Positions 9,009 to 20,308 of a stretch of 64,000 bases of DNA are shown in pieces. The notes beneath the pieces were generated by a model. The model was given only the letters and a program-made list of their open reading frames with translations, was not told where the DNA came from and did not search any database. Each line of letters starts with the position of its first letter. Positions within the stretch are counted from its first letter, which is position 1. The stretch comes from CAZJHD01 sp964545855 (lineage in GTDB: Bacteria > Planctomycetota > UBA1135 > JACQFD01). The position numbers and the translations under genes are program-made. The stretch is from contig CAZJHD010000018.1 in assembly GCA_964545855.1 (NCBI GenBank), forward strand, positions 17,484 to 81,483, written 5' to 3'.

Positions 9009-9827
9009 TCAGCGCCGGTCCTCTCCCGGCGACGCCGGCGCCCCCTCCCGGAGCGCCTCCTCGTCGGGCGCCTCCAGGAGGATCTCCCGGAAGACGCGCG
9101 CCACGACCCCCTCCAGCTCCGCACCGGCCGCGCTCGAGAGCGTGCCTCGGCCGGCGCGCACGAAGGCGAAGGGCTCTGCATCGGTGTCGAAGGCGACGAA
9201 ATGGAGACGGATCCCGGCGACGTCTCCCGCGGCGGAGGCCTCGCGCGCGATGGTCTCCGCGACGCGCGCGGGGTCGGAGCCGACGGTGTTCTCTCCATCG
9301 GTCAGCACGAAGAGGTGGCGCTCCCGCGGAGCCGACTGCGCGAGTTCCGAGGCCGCGAGGTGCATCGCCCCGCCGAGGGCCGTTCCGCCGTGGGGCGGCG
9401 GCACGAGACGCTCGACGGCGTCGCGCAGCTTCGCGGCTTCGAAGGGACGGAGCGGGATCACCGTCCGGAGCAGGTTCGAGAACGTGTAGAGACCGACGAG
9501 GAGCGGCCTCCCAGGGTGGCCCGTCGCCCACGCGTCGAGCTGCGCTGCGAGCGCCGAGAGCGCGCGACGCGCCACCGCGTCCCGCGTCTCCTCGACGTGG
9601 TTCTCGGAGCCCCCGTCTCCTGCCGCGTGCCGCATGCTGCCCGAGGTGTCGACGAGGATCGCGACGGCGATGCCGGACCCCTCTCCGATCCGGTAGCCGT
9701 TCAGCAGGTGCTCCGCTCCGTCGGCGCCGAGGCGCCGTCCCGGGATGAACTGCCAGGCGACGACCGCGGCGATCACGAGCGGCACCAAGAGCCCGATCCG
9801 TCTGCGCCCTCGCGTGCCTCTACCCAT
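9009..9827 (-). CDS. Membrane-anchored von Willebrand factor A protein
   Basis: The protein has 272 residues. An N-terminal basic stretch and one transmembrane helix (IGLLVPLVIAAVVAWQFI) are followed by a single vWA domain. The metal-ion-dependent adhesion site is complete: DTSGS near residue 60, a central Thr (GGTALGGAMH), and LTDGEN near residue 170. A 30-residue acidic C-terminal tail follows. vWA domains bind partner proteins through a divalent metal, and pairing with a AAA ATPase is a common arrangement. The start overlaps the end of the AAA gene by 8 bp, so the two are almost certainly translated and used together. It is the last gene of a seven-gene operon. The ligand cannot be inferred. 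Confidence 0.82.
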   Translation of the reverse strand: MGRGTRGRRRIGLLVPLVIAAVVAWQFIPGRRLGADGAEHLLNGYRIGEGSGIAVAILVDTSGSMRHAAGDGGSENHVEETRDAVARRALSALAAQLDAWATGHPGRPLLVGLYTFSNLLRTVIPLRPFEAAKLRDAVERLVPPPHGGTALGGAMHLAASELAQSAPRERHLFVLTDGENTVGSDPARVAETIAREASAAGDVAGIRLHFVAFDTDAEPFAFVRAGRGTLSSAAGAELEGVVARVFREILLEAPDEEALREGAPASPGEDRR

Positions 9828-11643
9828 GTCGCATCCTCAGCGTCTCGATCTCCTGGTCGAGGGCCGCTCGCGCCCCATCGTCGTCGAGATGCGACTGGTA
9901 GCGCTCCGGGAGGAAGCTGCGGTGCGTGCACTCGCGCACCGCCACCAGCTCCTGCAGGACGGCCGCGGGCCCGTAGCTCGGCCGGAGGAAGCCGGCCACG
10001 GCCCGATCCACGTGCTCGCGCCGGAGGACGTCGGCCTTCGCGAGGCGTGCGATCCTCCAGCTCTGCACGAGGAGGCTCTCCAGATCGGCGCCCGTGAGCT
10101 GCGCCGGGAGCGTCTCGGGGATCGAGTCCTCCGCGAGCGGGATCCCGTTCTTGCGCGCCATGGCGACGAGCATCGCGCGGCGCTCCTCCTCCGTGTCCGG
10201 AGCGAAGAGCGGGATGTGCACCTCGCAGCGGCCCTGGCGCTTCATGTCGACGGGGAGCAGGTCGGGACGGCAGGTGAGGAGCATCCAGACGAGGAAGCCG
10301 CGGTACTTCGTGTTGCCCATCTGCGCCGCGAACATGCCGAAGACGCGCGAGGAGGTGCCCGAATCGCCCTCGGCGCTGCGGTTGCCGAGCATCGCGTCGG
10401 CCTCGTCCACGACGATCATCACCGGGCCGAGGGCGCGCGCGACGCGGAGGATCGTCTCGACGTTCGCCTCCGTGCGCCCCTGCCACATCTCGCGGAAGTT
10501 CTTCAGCACGAGCACGGGGATCCCGATGGACCCCGCGAAGCAGACGGAGAGGAACGTCTTGCCGGTGCCGACGCGGCCGCAGACGAGGTAGCCCATCGGA
10601 ACGCAGGAGAGATCGCCGCGCCGGATGAGCTCCGCGTCCTCCAGGAGCTGGCGCTTCGCCGCTTCGTGGCCGACCAGCAGCGAGAGGTCGAAGGAAGGCT
10701 CCACGAACTCGACGAGTCCCCCGCAGGCCTTCTCGATGAGCCGCTTCTTCAGCTTCTTCAGCCCCTTCGGCGTGTAGGGCTCGCCGCTCGCGCGCGCCTC
10801 GTCGAGGAGCTGCTGGATCGCGATGCGCGTGAGCCCGGCCGTGAGCTTCGCGAGACGGTCGAGGGGCTCCTGGCACCAGTCGGAGAACCCGTCGCGCTCC
10901 CGCGAGAGCCATCGGAGGAACGCGAGCCGCTCACCCTCGTCGGGGAGCTCCACCTCGATCGTCGCCACCGTCGGCGAGTCGCGGATGGCCCGGTGGAGGT
11001 TCGCGAGGGCGGGGCAGACGAGCACGATCGTCACGTCCGCGCCGCGGATCCCCGGGTCGGCGGCCCAGGTCCGGAGCTTCGACAGGACGGCCCCGATCTC
11101 CGAGGAGAGCTGCGGCGTGTCGCCGTCGGGAGCCACCAGATCGGCGTCGTGGACGACGACGGCCATCGTCTCGAGCTGCGACTGGCTCCCTGTGGGCGCC
11201 GTCTTCCCGGCGATGCAGTGGAGCAGCAGGAGGTCGAGCACGTCGAGCGCCTGCCGCGGATCGCGGATCGCCGGCGGCGAGAGGCGCGGGATCCCCTGCA
11301 CCGTCGCGATCGCGTCGAGGATGCGGTGGAGCACCTGCTGCTGATCGCGGCGACGCTCGGCGTTGCGCACCGGATCCGCGTCGAGGGTCGGCGAGACGCG
11401 GATGCCGCGCCCCCGGTCGAAGACGAGGGAGAGGCTCCGCCCCGGGAAGAACTGCGAGGAGAGCCAGTCCGACAGCGGCACGTAGGACTCGGGCGCGTCA
11501 CCGTTGCCGGCCTGGATCGGCACCAGGTCGTCGACGTTCCCGTGGAGGACGAGCACGCTCACCGTGCCGCCGAAGTAGACGCGGGCGAAGGTCTGGGCCC
11601 AGGTGGGCCAGGACGCGGTGGAGCGTTCCGTCTCGGGTTTCAT
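9820..11643 (-). CDS. Ycf46-like tandem AAA ATPase (degenerate plus active module)
   Basis: The protein has 607 residues. The first half (to about 300) looks like a AAA module that has lost its P-loop. It keeps a Walker-B-like strand (MAVVVHDAD) and a sensor-1-like strand (VTIVLVCPALANL) followed by P-D-E-G-E-R. The second half is an intact AAA+ module: Walker A GRVGTGKT near residue 355, Walker B MIVVDEADA near 412, and a sensor strand VWMLLTCRPDLL. This degenerate-plus-active layout resembles Ycf46-type ATPases. It probably uses ATP to remodel a protein partner in the cytoplasm. The membrane coiled-coil gene upstream overlaps it by ATGA and the vWA gene downstream overlaps by 8 bp, so those products are the likeliest partners. 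Confidence 0.8.
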   Translation of the reverse strand: MKPETERSTASWPTWAQTFARVYFGGTVSVLVLHGNVDDLVPIQAGNGDAPESYVPLSDWLSSQFFPGRSLSLVFDRGRGIRVSPTLDADPVRNAERRRDQQQVLHRILDAIATVQGIPRLSPPAIRDPRQALDVLDLLLLHCIAGKTAPTGSQSQLETMAVVVHDADLVAPDGDTPQLSSEIGAVLSKLRTWAADPGIRGADVTIVLVCPALANLHRAIRDSPTVATIEVELPDEGERLAFLRWLSRERDGFSDWCQEPLDRLAKLTAGLTRIAIQQLLDEARASGEPYTPKGLKKLKKRLIEKACGGLVEFVEPSFDLSLLVGHEAAKRQLLEDAELIRRGDLSCVPMGYLVCGRVGTGKTFLSVCFAGSIGIPVLVLKNFREMWQGRTEANVETILRVARALGPVMIVVDEADAMLGNRSAEGDSGTSSRVFGMFAAQMGNTKYRGFLVWMLLTCRPDLLPVDMKRQGRCEVHIPLFAPDTEEERRAMLVAMARKNGIPLAEDSIPETLPAQLTGADLESLLVQSWRIARLAKADVLRREHVDRAVAGFLRPSYGPAAVLQELVAVRECTHRSFLPERYQSHLDDDGARAALDQEIETLRMRHG

Positions 11644-12491
11644 GCGGTGCGCGTGCCCGTCGGGACGGGGCGGCTCAGGATCTCGGGTGCGATCGCATCG
11701 GGCATCGTGATGGCGGGAGCGTCACCCATCACGTCGCGCAGGACCCGCTCCATCGACTCGAGCTCCTGGCTGACGCCGCTCACCTGCGCGTTCAGGTCTC
11801 CGAGGCTCGCCGTCGTGAGGCTCCGCTCGAGGGCGAGGCTCGCGAGATCCTCGATGCGGCCGAGCTCCGCCTCCACGACGCGGAGGTTCGCCCCGGCGCG
11901 CTCGTAGTTCGCGAGCCGATCCTCGACGACCTTCCGGTTCTCCTCCATCGCCTTGCGGGCGCGATCGAGCAGCCCCGGAGCCGCGGAGTCGGTCTCGAGC
12001 TTCCGGATGCGGTCCCGCAGCTCCTTCTCCGTCTTGGGGTCGACGAAGCGCTCGAGGGCCATCTTGTAGGTGAGCGCGCGGACGAACATCCAGAGGAGCT
12101 GATTCGTGCTCGTCACGCGCTCGCCGCCGAGGAGGTCGGCGCGGCCCGCGCCGGCCTGATCGGCCGACGAGAGGAGCCCCTCGCACCTCTGTCGGAGGCG
12201 CTCGAAGCGCGCGCGGTCGGCGGCGCCGAGCCGGCCGACGGTCTCGTGGAACTTCTGCGCCTGCTCCCAGGCCTCCCGCGCCGTCTCCTTGGCCGCGCAG
12301 GCGCGCTGGAACCGGCGGTTCTGGCTCAGCACCAGGAGGAAGAGCAGCTCCAGGGCGATCACCGGCGGCCAGAAGAGATCCGGCCGCAGGGTCACGATCC
12401 CGGCGCCCATGCCCAGCGCGAAGAGAACGGCGTTCCACTTGTCGAGGAACGCCTCCTTCACGTAGTCGAGGATGCCGAGCGTGCGGGGCAT
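11640..12491 (-). CDS. Membrane coiled-coil protein of the PspA/ABC/AAA operon
   Basis: The protein has 283 residues and I recognise no named family. A short amphipathic start (LGILDYVKEAFLDKWNAV) leads into hydrophobic segments (VLFALGMGAGIVTL and PPVIALELLFLLVL), then a long charged helical region. Heptad-like patterns are clear from about residue 75 to 250 (RKLETDSAAP..., AMEENRKVVEDRL, VVEAELGRIEDL). The architecture suggests an inner-membrane anchor with a cytoplasmic coiled coil able to contact PspA or the AAA protein. Its start lies 69 bp after the ABC ATPase gene, and its stop overlaps the AAA start as ATGA. Role inferred from context only. Confidence 0.6.
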   Translation of the reverse strand: MPRTLGILDYVKEAFLDKWNAVLFALGMGAGIVTLRPDLFWPPVIALELLFLLVLSQNRRFQRACAAKETAREAWEQAQKFHETVGRLGAADRARFERLRQRCEGLLSSADQAGAGRADLLGGERVTSTNQLLWMFVRALTYKMALERFVDPKTEKELRDRIRKLETDSAAPGLLDRARKAMEENRKVVEDRLANYERAGANLRVVEAELGRIEDLASLALERSLTTASLGDLNAQVSGVSQELESMERVLRDVMGDAPAITMPDAIAPEILSRPVPTGTRTA

Positions 12492-12560
12492 GGGAATGGG
12501 GATGGGATCCGTCGGCGTCGCCGGACCGCGCGCGGAGCGCGCAGGACGGAGGCGGGCTGA

Positions 12561-13471
<911 letters not shown>

Positions 13472-13475
<4 letters not shown>

Positions 13476-14437
13476 CGGGCCTTCGCCTTGTAAGGGAAGA
13501 TCCACGTCTCGGCGAGCGCGACGAGGCGGTCGATCCCGAAGGCCAGCGCCGTGATGAGCACGAGGATCACGTAGACGTCCTGCGTCTGGCTCCGGCGCTG
13601 GGAGATCGTGATCAGGTATCCGAGGCCGTGCTCGGCGGCGATCACCTCGGCGAGGACGATGTAGCCGAAGGCGACGCCGAGGATCGTCCGCATGGACGAG
13701 ACGATGGACGGCAGCGCCAGCGGAAAGAGCACCTTGAGCACGATCTGCGACGGCCGAGCGCCGAGGGTCGCGGCCGTGTGGACGAACCGGTCCTCCACCG
13801 ACGCGATCGCCTGGGTCACGTCGTGGACGAAGAAGCCGAAGCAGGCGACGAAGAGGAAGAGGATCTTCTGCTCCTCGCCGATGCCGCTCCGGAAGATCCC
13901 GCCGGCCCAGAGGATCGTGAGCGGCACGAGCGCGGCCACGGGCACGTAGCGCAGGAAGAGCGTCAGCGGCGCGAGGAACGCGCGCACGCCTTCGAAGACG
14001 CCCGCGAGGATCCCGATCGGGAGACCGAGCGCCACGACGCAGGCGAAGCCCGCGAAGATCCTCCCGAGGCTCCAGAGGGCGCTCAGGAGGAGATCGCGCT
14101 CCACGAAGAGCACCGGGATCGCCTGGAGAGCCTCCGCCGGGCTCGGGAGCGTGAGCCGGTTCACGAGCCGCTCCTCGGGAGCGCCCGCCGTGACGAGGCT
14201 CCAGACGACGAGGAGCAGAAGGACGCAGCCGACGCCCCAGAGCGTCGTGACGAGGCGCGTCGGCCGGCCCCGCAGTCGGAACGACTCGCGCAGCGCCTCC
14301 GCGCCGACGCTTCCCGTCGCGCCGCGGGGCGCGCCCGTCTCGACGAAGAGCCCCACCAGGCGCGCCCAGAGGCCGGGGCTCGGCTCCGGCGTGGGATCCG
14401 TCGGCGGCTCCGGCGTCTTCGGCGCGTCAGCGCTCAA
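13472..14437 (-). CDS. ABC transporter permease (TauC/SsuC type)
   Basis: The protein has 321 residues. The likely start is the TTG at 14437, overlapping the end of the substrate-binding gene by 11 bp. A Pro-rich cytoplasmic N-terminus of about 70 residues precedes the first membrane helix (LWGVGCVLLLLVVWSLV). At least six helices follow, with the binding-protein-dependent permease EAA loop near residue 230 (AATLGARPSQIVLKVLFPLALPS), the contact site for the ATPase. This is the transmembrane half of the importer completed by the ATPase (12561-13475) and the unusual binding protein (14427-16190). Confidence 0.85.
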
Positions 14438-16190
14438 GCGGGTAGACCTTCACCTCGACCCGCCGGTTGCGCGCATGGATCTTCGAATCGGCGGGCCGGT
14501 CCCATCCCATTCCCTTCACGAGGATCTGCTTCTCGTCGATCTGGAACTTCTCGAGGACCGCCTTCTTGACGGCCTCGGCGCGACGCCGCGAGAGGTCCTG
14601 CACGAGCTGCGGCGAGACCTGCCCCTTCATCGACGCGTCCGTGTGGCCCTCGATCAGCACCTGCGCGTTCCCGAAGGATCCGACGAGCTTCCCGATCTCC
14701 TCGACGGCGGACTCGACGTTCGGATCGTAGGGCGTGCCCTGCGACGTCACGGCCCTGAGGTTGTCGCTGTTCGGCGGGAAGTGGATCCGCTCGACGCGCG
14801 CGAGGATCTCCTCCGACTCCGCCACGGAGTCGACGCTGAGGCCTCCGAAGGTCGACACGTACTCGTTCGCCGACGAGCGGTAGGGCTCCACCTCGCCGAG
14901 CTCCTTCACGACGGTGAAGTCCATCACCGAGTCGAAGGAGACGATCGACTTGATGGCGCCGATGCCGAAGTAGAGGTTCGAGGCGTTCTTCCAGACGCGC
15001 TCGAAGTTCGCGGGATTCGACGCGTTCAGGAAGAACTCCCGATTCTCCGCCCAATTCGTCGAGTGCGCGTCTCCGAGCATCGCCTTCGCGTCGTCCTCGG
15101 GGATCTTGTAGGCGGCCGCCATGAGCTTCGCCGTGGCCGCGCGCCCCGCATCCGTCTTCATGAGCTCCATCCCGTCGAAGATGCCGCGCGCGAGGCCGCG
15201 AACGATCTCCATGTGGTCGCGCGCGAAGTCGGCCCGCGCGAACCAGACGTCGGCGATGAGCTTGTTCGCCGTGCCCGTCGACACGAGGAGCTTCGTGCCC
15301 GGCAGCTTCTCCGAGATGTTGTAGATGTCGGGCGCCCAGGTGACGCAGGCGGCGATGCTCGGGTCCTGCACGAAGGCCGCCGCCGCCTGGAAGGCGTCAC
15401 CGGTGAACCGGAGCGTCACGTCGCCCGGCCGCTGCACTCCGCCGGACTGTCCCGGCGGACGCAGGCCGGCGTTCACGAGCATCGAGAGCAGGAAGTAGTG
15501 CGAGGGCGAGTTCTCCGCGAGGACGATCGTCTTCCCGCGGAGGTCGGCCATGGTCTTCACCTGGGCCGTGCGGACGACGATGCCGTCGCCGCCGTTGCTC
15601 CAGTCCACCTGCTGGAACACGCGCGGCATCGCCCGGCTGTCCTTCTGCAGGCTCTCGATGAAGAGCGGCAGCATGTCGAGCGTGCCCCAGCCGACGGGAA
15701 ACTCGCCGGCCGCGTAGGCGCCGATCATGTCCGCCGGTGAGTCGACGATCTTCAGGTCCACGAGGAAGCCGTACTTCGCGAAGATCGACTCCTTGTTGGG
15801 CGCCGTGCCGCCGTTCGCCGCGACGATCGGCGCCCAGCCGGCCCAGACGTTGATCGGGAAGGGCACCACGGGGAGCCCGTCGGCCGCCGCGAGCGGCTTG
15901 TAGTCCGACGTCCCCTTCACCGCCGGGAGCACCGTCGCCGGGACGAAGGAGTACTCCTTCACGGTCGTGATCCCCGACGTGTCGGGCGCCTCGGTGACGT
16001 TCCCCTGCGGGACCGCGGCCGGCACTCCCCCCGGCTGCGCCGAGGGAGCGTCGTGCTTCACGACGGCGGGCTGCGGTCCCGGGAAGAGCTGGTCCTTCCA
16101 CCAGAATCCCGCCAGCCCCAGGAGCCCCGCCACGACGAGGAGGATCAGGAAGAGGCCCGCGGGCTTGATGCGAACGGGTGCGTCGGACAT
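14427..16190 (-). CDS. Membrane-anchored substrate-binding protein fused to an OmpA domain
   Basis: The protein has 587 residues. An uncleaved-looking signal anchor (AGLFLILLVVAGLLGLAGF, residues 11-29) is followed by a Pro/Ala linker. A periplasmic binding domain of the TauA/NMT1 kind spans about residues 90-400 (INVWAGWAPIVAANGG, then YAAGEFPVGWGTLDMLPLF, ADLRGKTIVLAENSP). From about 470 to the end there is an OmpA-like peptidoglycan-binding domain: VLIEGHTDAS, then LSRRRAEAVKKAVLEKF, GMGWDRPAD and NRRVEVKV. The OmpA motif's key Asp (HTDAS) and Arg (NRR) residues are present. The protein should span from the inner membrane to the cell wall and feed the permease encoded downstream. A binding protein joined to a wall-binding domain is unusual for an importer. 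Confidence 0.85.
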   Translation of the reverse strand: MSDAPVRIKPAGLFLILLVVAGLLGLAGFWWKDQLFPGPQPAVVKHDAPSAQPGGVPAAVPQGNVTEAPDTSGITTVKEYSFVPATVLPAVKGTSDYKPLAAADGLPVVPFPINVWAGWAPIVAANGGTAPNKESIFAKYGFLVDLKIVDSPADMIGAYAAGEFPVGWGTLDMLPLFIESLQKDSRAMPRVFQQVDWSNGGDGIVVRTAQVKTMADLRGKTIVLAENSPSHYFLLSMLVNAGLRPPGQSGGVQRPGDVTLRFTGDAFQAAAAFVQDPSIAACVTWAPDIYNISEKLPGTKLLVSTGTANKLIADVWFARADFARDHMEIVRGLARGIFDGMELMKTDAGRAATAKLMAAAYKIPEDDAKAMLGDAHSTNWAENREFFLNASNPANFERVWKNASNLYFGIGAIKSIVSFDSVMDFTVVKELGEVEPYRSSANEYVSTFGGLSVDSVAESEEILARVERIHFPPNSDNLRAVTSQGTPYDPNVESAVEEIGKLVGSFGNAQVLIEGHTDASMKGQVSPQLVQDLSRRRAEAVKKAVLEKFQIDEKQILVKGMGWDRPADSKIHARNRRVEVKVYPLER

Positions 16191-16237
16191 GGGGCTTCGA
16201 GACTCGGGTGTCGGGGGATCGGGGGAACGCGCCGCTC

Positions 16238-17008
16238 TCAGCCTTGCTGCGGAGCGTCGGGCAGCTTCTGGGGCGGCGTCGTTCCGAGCGTCTTCTCGGA
16301 GGGCGCCGAGATCGGAGGCGCCTGCGCGAGGCCCATCTCGAGCTCGAACTGACGCAGGACCTCGTCGGCCTTCGCATCGCGGACGTTCTGCTCCGCCTTG
16401 ATCTCCTCGATGCCCTGCGCCGAGAGATCGCTCGCCACGCGCGCGCGGCCCTTCGCCGTGTCGATGCGCTCGTTGATGCGCCCGATGATCTCGCCGAAGT
16501 CGGTGGTCCGCCCGACGTTCATGTTGAAGGCGCTCGCCGTCTCCGAGATCTGCGCGAGGGCCTCCTCCATCTTCACGTCGGCCTTCAGCTTCTGGAGCGC
16601 CTGACGCTGCTCCTCCATGCGGCGCATGGCGTCCTGCATCTTCAGCAGGTTGTTCTGGTAGGCCTGCTCGTGGAGGGCGAGCTGATCGCGGTTCTTCGCG
16701 AGGTCTCCCTTCACGCTCTCGAGCTGCTGCGCGAGCGTCCGCGCGAGATCGCGCTGGCCGCTGCCGAGGGCCGCCTTGATGCGCGCCGTGAGGTCCTTCT
16801 CGCGCGAAGTGCCGTCGAGGACCTGGCGATTCACCGCCTCGACGAGGGCGCGGTACTGGACCAGCCCCTCGCGGGCCTCCTTCAGACGCTCGCCCTGGCT
16901 GCGGAGCTCGTTCTCGGCGAGCTCGATGAGGTACTTGTCCTCCATGCCGCCGACGAAGACGTTCACCATCGCCATGAAGAGTCGCTTGATCCGACCGAAG
17001 AATCCCAT
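16238..17008 (-). CDS. PspA/IM30 (ESCRT-III-like) family protein
   Basis: The protein has 256 residues. It starts with the short amphipathic helix typical of PspA/Vipp1 (MGFFGRIKRLFMAMVNVFVG) and continues as almost uninterrupted charged helices to about residue 215 (ENELRSQGERLKEAREGLVQ, KVKMEEAL-like turns, FGEIIGRINERIDTAKGRA). A Pro-rich tail closes it. Length and pattern match the family, whose members polymerise on the cytoplasmic face of the inner membrane and protect or reshape it under stress. It is the first gene of the operon, with 47 bp to the next gene and a leader of about 110 nt. No pspB, pspC or pspF homologue is nearby, so control differs from the enterobacterial phage-shock system. 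Confidence 0.88.
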   Translation of the reverse strand: MGFFGRIKRLFMAMVNVFVGGMEDKYLIELAENELRSQGERLKEAREGLVQYRALVEAVNRQVLDGTSREKDLTARIKAALGSGQRDLARTLAQQLESVKGDLAKNRDQLALHEQAYQNNLLKMQDAMRRMEEQRQALQKLKADVKMEEALAQISETASAFNMNVGRTTDFGEIIGRINERIDTAKGRARVASDLSAQGIEEIKAEQNVRDAKADEVLRQFELEMGLAQAPPISAPSEKTLGTTPPQKLPDAPQQG

Positions 17009-17125
17009 CGCGCGCTCGGGGTTGAAGTCTGGGGGCCGCTGCGAGATCGAGTCCGGTGCTCACCTTCGACTGCGGCGTCCCGGGGCCGGAGCCCTGGCTC
17101 GGTTCGCGCGCCGCGTCGAGGGGAG

Positions 17126-17131
17126 ATTCTA
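17126..17131 (-). promoter_or_regulatory. Putative pspA operon -10 element TAGAAT
   Basis: Minus-strand context GCTAGAATC, about 117 nt before the pspA ATG. It lies exactly at the edge of a repeat copy. No clear -35 and no sigma-54 type -24/-12 element was seen. Confidence 0.35.
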
Positions 17132-17201
17132 GCAGTCTGCAGAGGAAGGGCTTCGCAGAGCGAGCGCGAGGCATCGCCGTCCACTGCGAGGCGCATCGCC
17201 G
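17129..17201. repeat. Dispersed repeat, copy A
   Basis: Aligns without gaps to 29253-29325; my hand count gives about 55 identities in 73. The best core is GAAGGGYTTCGCRGARCGAG followed by CGCGAGG. GGAGATTC occurs directly on both sides (17122-17129 and 17214-17221), like a target-site duplication around an 84-bp insert that begins TAG and ends CTA. Confidence 0.6.
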
Positions 17202-17345
17202 GAGGCGTATCTAGGAGATTCGACGGCGGCGATGCAACGATGCAATGGACGGTGAGGTCCGCGCGCGGCTCGAGTGCCTTCTTCGGCGTCCGGCGAGGAA
17301 CTCGGGGGTCGATCGCACCCGAATCGGAGATCCGGATGCACGCCG

Positions 17346-18842
17346 CTACCGTGCGCGCACCCGACGCTTCCCTTCGCGCTTCCTCCGCGTCGCCGCGCGC
17401 TCCGCTCCCATGCGGTAGATGCGCAGTGTGTGCGTCCCGCCGGGAACGGGCGACGTGCCCGCGAGGAACACGACGATGTCTCCGGCGCGCGCCGTTCCGA
17501 GAGTGCGGAGCTCCCGGGCTCCCCGTTCGAAGAGCCCCGCCATGCTCCGCATCGTCGGCAGGAGCCGCGGAAGGACGCCCCAGTAGAGGGCCGCGCGGCG
17601 CAGGGCGGGGACGCCATGGAGGCCCGCGACGATCCAGGGCACGGGCCGCTCGCGCGAAACGAGACGCGCCGTGCGGCCGCTCGCGCTGAAGGGAACGATG
17701 CATCGGGCGTCCACGTCGGCCGCGGTCCGCACGCCGGCGCGCGCGATGGCGCTCGCGTTCCGGAGCGCGTCCGCCGCTTCCACCGACGGGAACCGGCCGC
17801 CCGCGGCGAGCGAGCGCTCCGTCCGCGAGAGGATGCGGACCATCGTGCGCACCACCTCGGCGGGCCACTTTCCGACGGCCGTCTCGCCGGAGAGCATCAC
17901 CGCGTCGGTGCCGTCGAAGACGGCGTTCGCCACGTCGGAGGCCTCCGCGCGCGTCGGCCGCGGGTGCTCGATCATCGAGTCGAGCATCTGCGTCGCCGTG
18001 ATGGTGGGCCGCGCGCGCGCGTTCGCCGCCCGGAGGATCCTCTTCTGGAGCACCGGAACGTTCTCGTAGCCCACCTCCACGGCGAGGTCGCCGCGGGCGA
18101 CCATCACGGCGTCCGTCTCCTCGAGGATCTCCTCGAGACGTGTCACCGCCACGGCGCGCTCGATCTTCGCGACGAGGCCTGCATCGCTGCCGGCACGGGC
18201 GAGGAGCCGGCGCGCGGTGCGCAGGTCCTCGGGCCCGCCGACGAAGGAGATCCCCACGTAGTCGACCCCCTGCGCCGCCGCGAAGGCGAGGTCGCGGCGG
18301 TCCTTCGGCGTGAGCGTGTCGAGGGAGATGCGGCTGTCGGGGAGGTTCACTCCCTTGCGCGAACGCAGCACGCCCCCCACGACCACGGACGCCTCCACCT
18401 CGGAGCCGGCGACGGCGCGGACGCGCAGCTCGATCTCGCCGTCGGCGACGAGGATCCGGTGGCCCGGCGCCACGTCCTGGGCGAAGCGCGCGTGGGAGAC
18501 CGGGATCCATGGCTCGGCCCGCTCGCGCGCCGGCTCCGGCGGATGACCGAGCACGATGCGCTCGCCACGGCGCACGCGGATCCCCTCCTCCGGCAGCTTC
18601 CCGACGCGAACGCGCGGCCCCTGCAGGTCCGCCAGGATGGCGACGGCGCGTCCCGTCTTCGCCTCGGCGCCGCGGATCGCCGCGACGGAGCGCGCGTGCG
18701 TCGCGGGGTCGCCGTGGCTGAAGTTCAGCCGGAATACGTCGACCCCGGCGCGCACGAGCCGCAGGAGCTGGGCCGGGCTCCAGCAGGCCGGCCCGACGGT
18801 CGCGACGATCTTCGTCCGATTGGCGCCGCGTGCTCGGCGCAC
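17346..18842 (-). CDS. pyk: Pyruvate kinase
   Basis: The protein has 498 residues starting at the GTG at 18842, a few residues before the conserved NRTKIVATVGPA strand. Later family blocks are all present: VFRLNFSHG, ILADLQGPRVRVG, the catalytic lysine in LVAKIERA, VMVARGDLAVEVG, and TATQMLDSMIEHPRPTRAE followed by GTDAVMLSGETAVGKWP. The C-terminal domain ends in the usual GDIVVFLAGTSP strand plus a basic tail. It converts phosphoenolpyruvate and ADP to pyruvate and ATP in glycolysis. It lies 47 bp downstream of fumC on the same strand and is probably co-transcribed with fumC and mdh, a central carbon cluster. Confidence 0.93.
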   Translation of the reverse strand: MRRARGANRTKIVATVGPACWSPAQLLRLVRAGVDVFRLNFSHGDPATHARSVAAIRGAEAKTGRAVAILADLQGPRVRVGKLPEEGIRVRRGERIVLGHPPEPARERAEPWIPVSHARFAQDVAPGHRILVADGEIELRVRAVAGSEVEASVVVGGVLRSRKGVNLPDSRISLDTLTPKDRRDLAFAAAQGVDYVGISFVGGPEDLRTARRLLARAGSDAGLVAKIERAVAVTRLEEILEETDAVMVARGDLAVEVGYENVPVLQKRILRAANARARPTITATQMLDSMIEHPRPTRAEASDVANAVFDGTDAVMLSGETAVGKWPAEVVRTMVRILSRTERSLAAGGRFPSVEAADALRNASAIARAGVRTAADVDARCIVPFSASGRTARLVSRERPVPWIVAGLHGVPALRRAALYWGVLPRLLPTMRSMAGLFERGARELRTLGTARAGDIVVFLAGTSPVPGGTHTLRIYRMGAERAATRRKREGKRRVRAR

Positions 18843-18889
18843 GGATTCGTTGGCCCGCGGCGGCCGCTCGGAGGCTCGGGCGGCGCGGC

Positions 18890-20304
<1,415 letters not shown>

Positions 20305-20308
<4 letters not shown>

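Larger units (their letters stand above)
17009..17345. other. 337-bp intergenic region upstream of pspA
   Basis: No convincing gene is seen. It contains the putative pspA -10 (17126-17131), one copy of a dispersed repeat (17129-17201), an 8-bp direct repeat flanking that copy, and the 3' flank of the pyruvate kinase gene. Confidence 0.7.
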
